Both the position numbers and the translations under genes were made by a program. This document shows, piece by piece, positions 62,995-64,000 of a stretch of DNA of 64,000 nt (its first letter is position 1; each line of letters opens with the position of its first letter). The stretch is from an uncultured Blautia sp. (GTDB lineage Bacteria > Bacillota > Clostridia > Lachnospirales > Lachnospiraceae): positions 50,086 to 114,085 of the forward strand of contig UQHF01000007.1 of the NCBI GenBank assembly GCA_900540785.1, written 5' to 3'. The notes beneath the pieces are model-generated. The model was given only the letters and a program-made list of their open reading frames with translations, searched no databases and had not been told where the DNA came from.

Positions 62995-63144
62995 GTGCGC
63001 GTTAAAATTACATTAGCATGTACTGAGTGCAAGCAGCGTAACTACAATATGACGAAAGAGAAAAAGAACCATCCGGAAAGAATGGAAACTAAGAAATATT
63101 GTAAGTTCTGCCGTACACACACAATGCACAAGGAAACAAAATAG
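62995..63144 (+). CDS. rpmG: 50S ribosomal protein L33
   Basis: 49 residues, the usual size. It reads [18 protein letters not shown] and later [14 protein letters not shown], with the zinc-binding CxxC pairs at C9/C12 and C36/C39 that mark the zinc-bearing L33 form. The start is GTG 62995, 8 bases after GGAGG (62982-62986). It comes before secE and nusG, the standard Firmicutes order. Confidence 0.95.
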   Translation: MRVKITLACTECKQRNYNMTKEKKNHPERMETKKYCKFCRTHTMHKETK

Positions 63145-63168
63145 TCACAAGAATTGTGAGGTTAGGCT

Positions 63169-63378
63169 ATGCAGGAAAAAGAAAAGTCTGCTGGCAAAGG
63201 CCAGAAAAAAAGTTGGTTTCAGGGACTTAAATCCGAGTTCAGAAAAATCATTTGGACAGACCGTAATACTTTGATTAAGCAGACAGTAGTTGTAGTAATT
63301 GTTACCATTCTCCTTGGCGTGATCATCAGCGTCATGGACGCAGCTATTCTCGAAGGAATTAATCTGTTAATGAAATAA
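63169..63378 (+). CDS. secE: Preprotein translocase subunit SecE
   Basis: 69 residues, normal for the short Gram-positive form. SWFQGLKSEFRKIIWTD is the conserved amphipathic helix, followed by the single membrane helix TVVVVIVTILLGVIISVMD. It clamps SecY in the membrane. It sits between rpmG and nusG, as in most Firmicutes. Confidence 0.95.
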   Translation: MQEKEKSAGKGQKKSWFQGLKSEFRKIIWTDRNTLIKQTVVVVIVTILLGVIISVMDAAILEGINLLMK

Positions 63379-63394
63379 GGACAAGGGTGATTGT

Positions 63395-63910
63395 ATGTCA
63401 GAAGCAAAATGGTACGTTGTCCATACTTATTCCGGGTATGAGAACAAGGTAAAAGCCAACATTGAAAAGACAATCGAAAACAGACATCTGGAAGACCAGA
63501 TTCTGGAGGTTCGTGTTCCGCTGCAGGACGTAGTGGAAATGAAGAACGGAACTGCCAAGCAGGTTCAGAAAAAAATGTTTCCGGGTTATGTGCTTCTTAA
63601 TATGGTGATGAACGACGATACCTGGTACGTGGTACGAAATACACGTGGCGTTACAGGCTTCGTTGGACCGGGATCCAAGCCCGTACCATTGACAGAAGAG
63701 GAAATGCTGCCTCTGGGCATTCAGAAAGAAGATGTCCAGGTTGATTTCGCAGAGGGCGATATGGTAGTAGTTACCGGAGGCGCATGGAAGGATACAACAG
63801 GTGTTGTTACTTCTATTAATCCGCAGAAGCAGGTTGTGACTATCAACGTTGAACTGTTTGGCCGCGAGACGCCAGTAGAAATAAGTTTCGCAGAAGTAAA
63901 AGCATTATAA
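63395..63910 (+). CDS. nusG: Transcription elongation factor NusG
   Basis: 171 residues. The NGN domain shows KWYVVHTYSGYENKVKANIE, MFPGYVLLNMVMND and TRGVTGFVGPGSKPVPLTEEE (in part). The KOW motif lies at about 125-150 (FAEGDMVVVTGGAWKDTTGVV). It binds RNA polymerase and affects pausing and termination. It is 16 bases after secE. Confidence 0.96.
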   Translation: MSEAKWYVVHTYSGYENKVKANIEKTIENRHLEDQILEVRVPLQDVVEMKNGTAKQVQKKMFPGYVLLNMVMNDDTWYVVRNTRGVTGFVGPGSKPVPLTEEEMLPLGIQKEDVQVDFAEGDMVVVTGGAWKDTTGVVTSINPQKQVVTINVELFGRETPVEISFAEVKAL

Positions 63911-63932
63911 ACAACAGGGTAACACAATTATC

Positions 63933-63962
63933 GTGGGAGGGACATACCCCCGCCAATACCAC
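63933..63962 (+). promoter_or_regulatory. Leader hairpin ahead of rplK
   Basis: GTGG (63933) and CCAC (63959) enclose GAGGGA and CCCCC segments that can pair. It lies in the 68-base gap between nusG and rplK, where ribosomal-protein leader structures of the L11 operon are known. Autoregulation is inferred. Confidence 0.35.
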
Positions 63963-63978
63963 ATAGGAGGTGCCGAAA

Positions 63979-64000
63979 ATGGCAAAGAAAGTAACAGGAT
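63979..64000 (+). CDS. rplK: 50S ribosomal protein L11, first codons only
   Basis: ATG 63979 follows AGGAGG at 63965-63970 and encodes MAKKVTG before the window ends. This is the start of L11, and the gene always follows nusG in this order. The rest is outside the window. Confidence 0.9.

Overview
The window looks like a chromosomal segment of a low-to-moderate GC, Gram-positive anaerobe of the gut, most likely a member of the Lachnospiraceae (Blautia-like). The basis is inference: the Firmicutes order rpmG-secE-nusG-rplK at the right end, strong AGGAGG ribosome sites, frequent TTG and GTG starts, a tyrosine-kinase type polysaccharide regulon, an [FeFe]-hydrogenase maturase, and many sugar-related genes with AraC and GntR regulators. 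No tRNA, rRNA or CRISPR array was seen.

Layout. (1) 1-10220: a very AT-rich, one-direction polysaccharide cassette entered in mid-operon. It has glycosyltransferases, a pyruvyltransferase, an acyltransferase, a Wzy-like polymerase, a MenD-like thiamine-diphosphate enzyme next to a short-chain reductase, and a Wzx-like flippase. (2) 10565-14726: a CpsC/CpsD (tyrosine kinase) module with an SGNH-like protein, an LCP ligase-type protein and a small secreted protein. (3) 14772-22182: a mobile or selfish stretch with a DUF234 ATPase, an intact IS200/IS605 element (tnpA, tnpB, predicted omega RNA) sitting inside a decayed DUF1703 ATPase-nuclease gene, a beta-lactamase-fold hydrolase and an intact DUF1703 paralogue. 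(4) 22366-26914: a LytTR/GHKL two-component pair, a lipoprotein, a CPBP protease and hydE. (5) 26987-41001: a second cell-surface polymer locus with GT2 enzymes (two of them tandem), tagD, a TagGH-like ABC exporter, a sugar-phosphate transferase, LicD and a TagF-like polymerase. (6) 41534-58329: a sugar-use region with an AraC regulator, a ribose-type ABC importer, four intact and one broken URO-D-like proteins, a broken GH43-like gene, an Rpn nuclease, a GntR/LacI-type regulator and a GH38 alpha-mannosidase. (7) 58398-59443: an AbiF-like HEPN protein with an upstream small RNA. (8) 59474-62831: a TagF-GT4 fusion and an aldose epimerase. (9) 62855-64000: ribosomal and transcription housekeeping genes.

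How it fits together. Regions 1, 2, 5 and 8 build and attach surface glycans: region 1 by the Wzx/Wzy route with CpsC/CpsD and LCP, region 5 by an ABC exporter with glycerol-phosphate and phospho-substituent chemistry. Region 6 looks like uptake and breakdown of a mannose-containing or modified glycan, with the URO-D-like proteins as the unexplained chemical step. The best candidates for novelty are the URO-D-like family in the sugar locus (its metal-site motif reads H-[ST]-D-G), the AbiF-RNA pair with its palindromic promoter, the MenD-like/SDR pair in a glycan cassette, and a 52-bp periodic intergenic array at 41107-41420.
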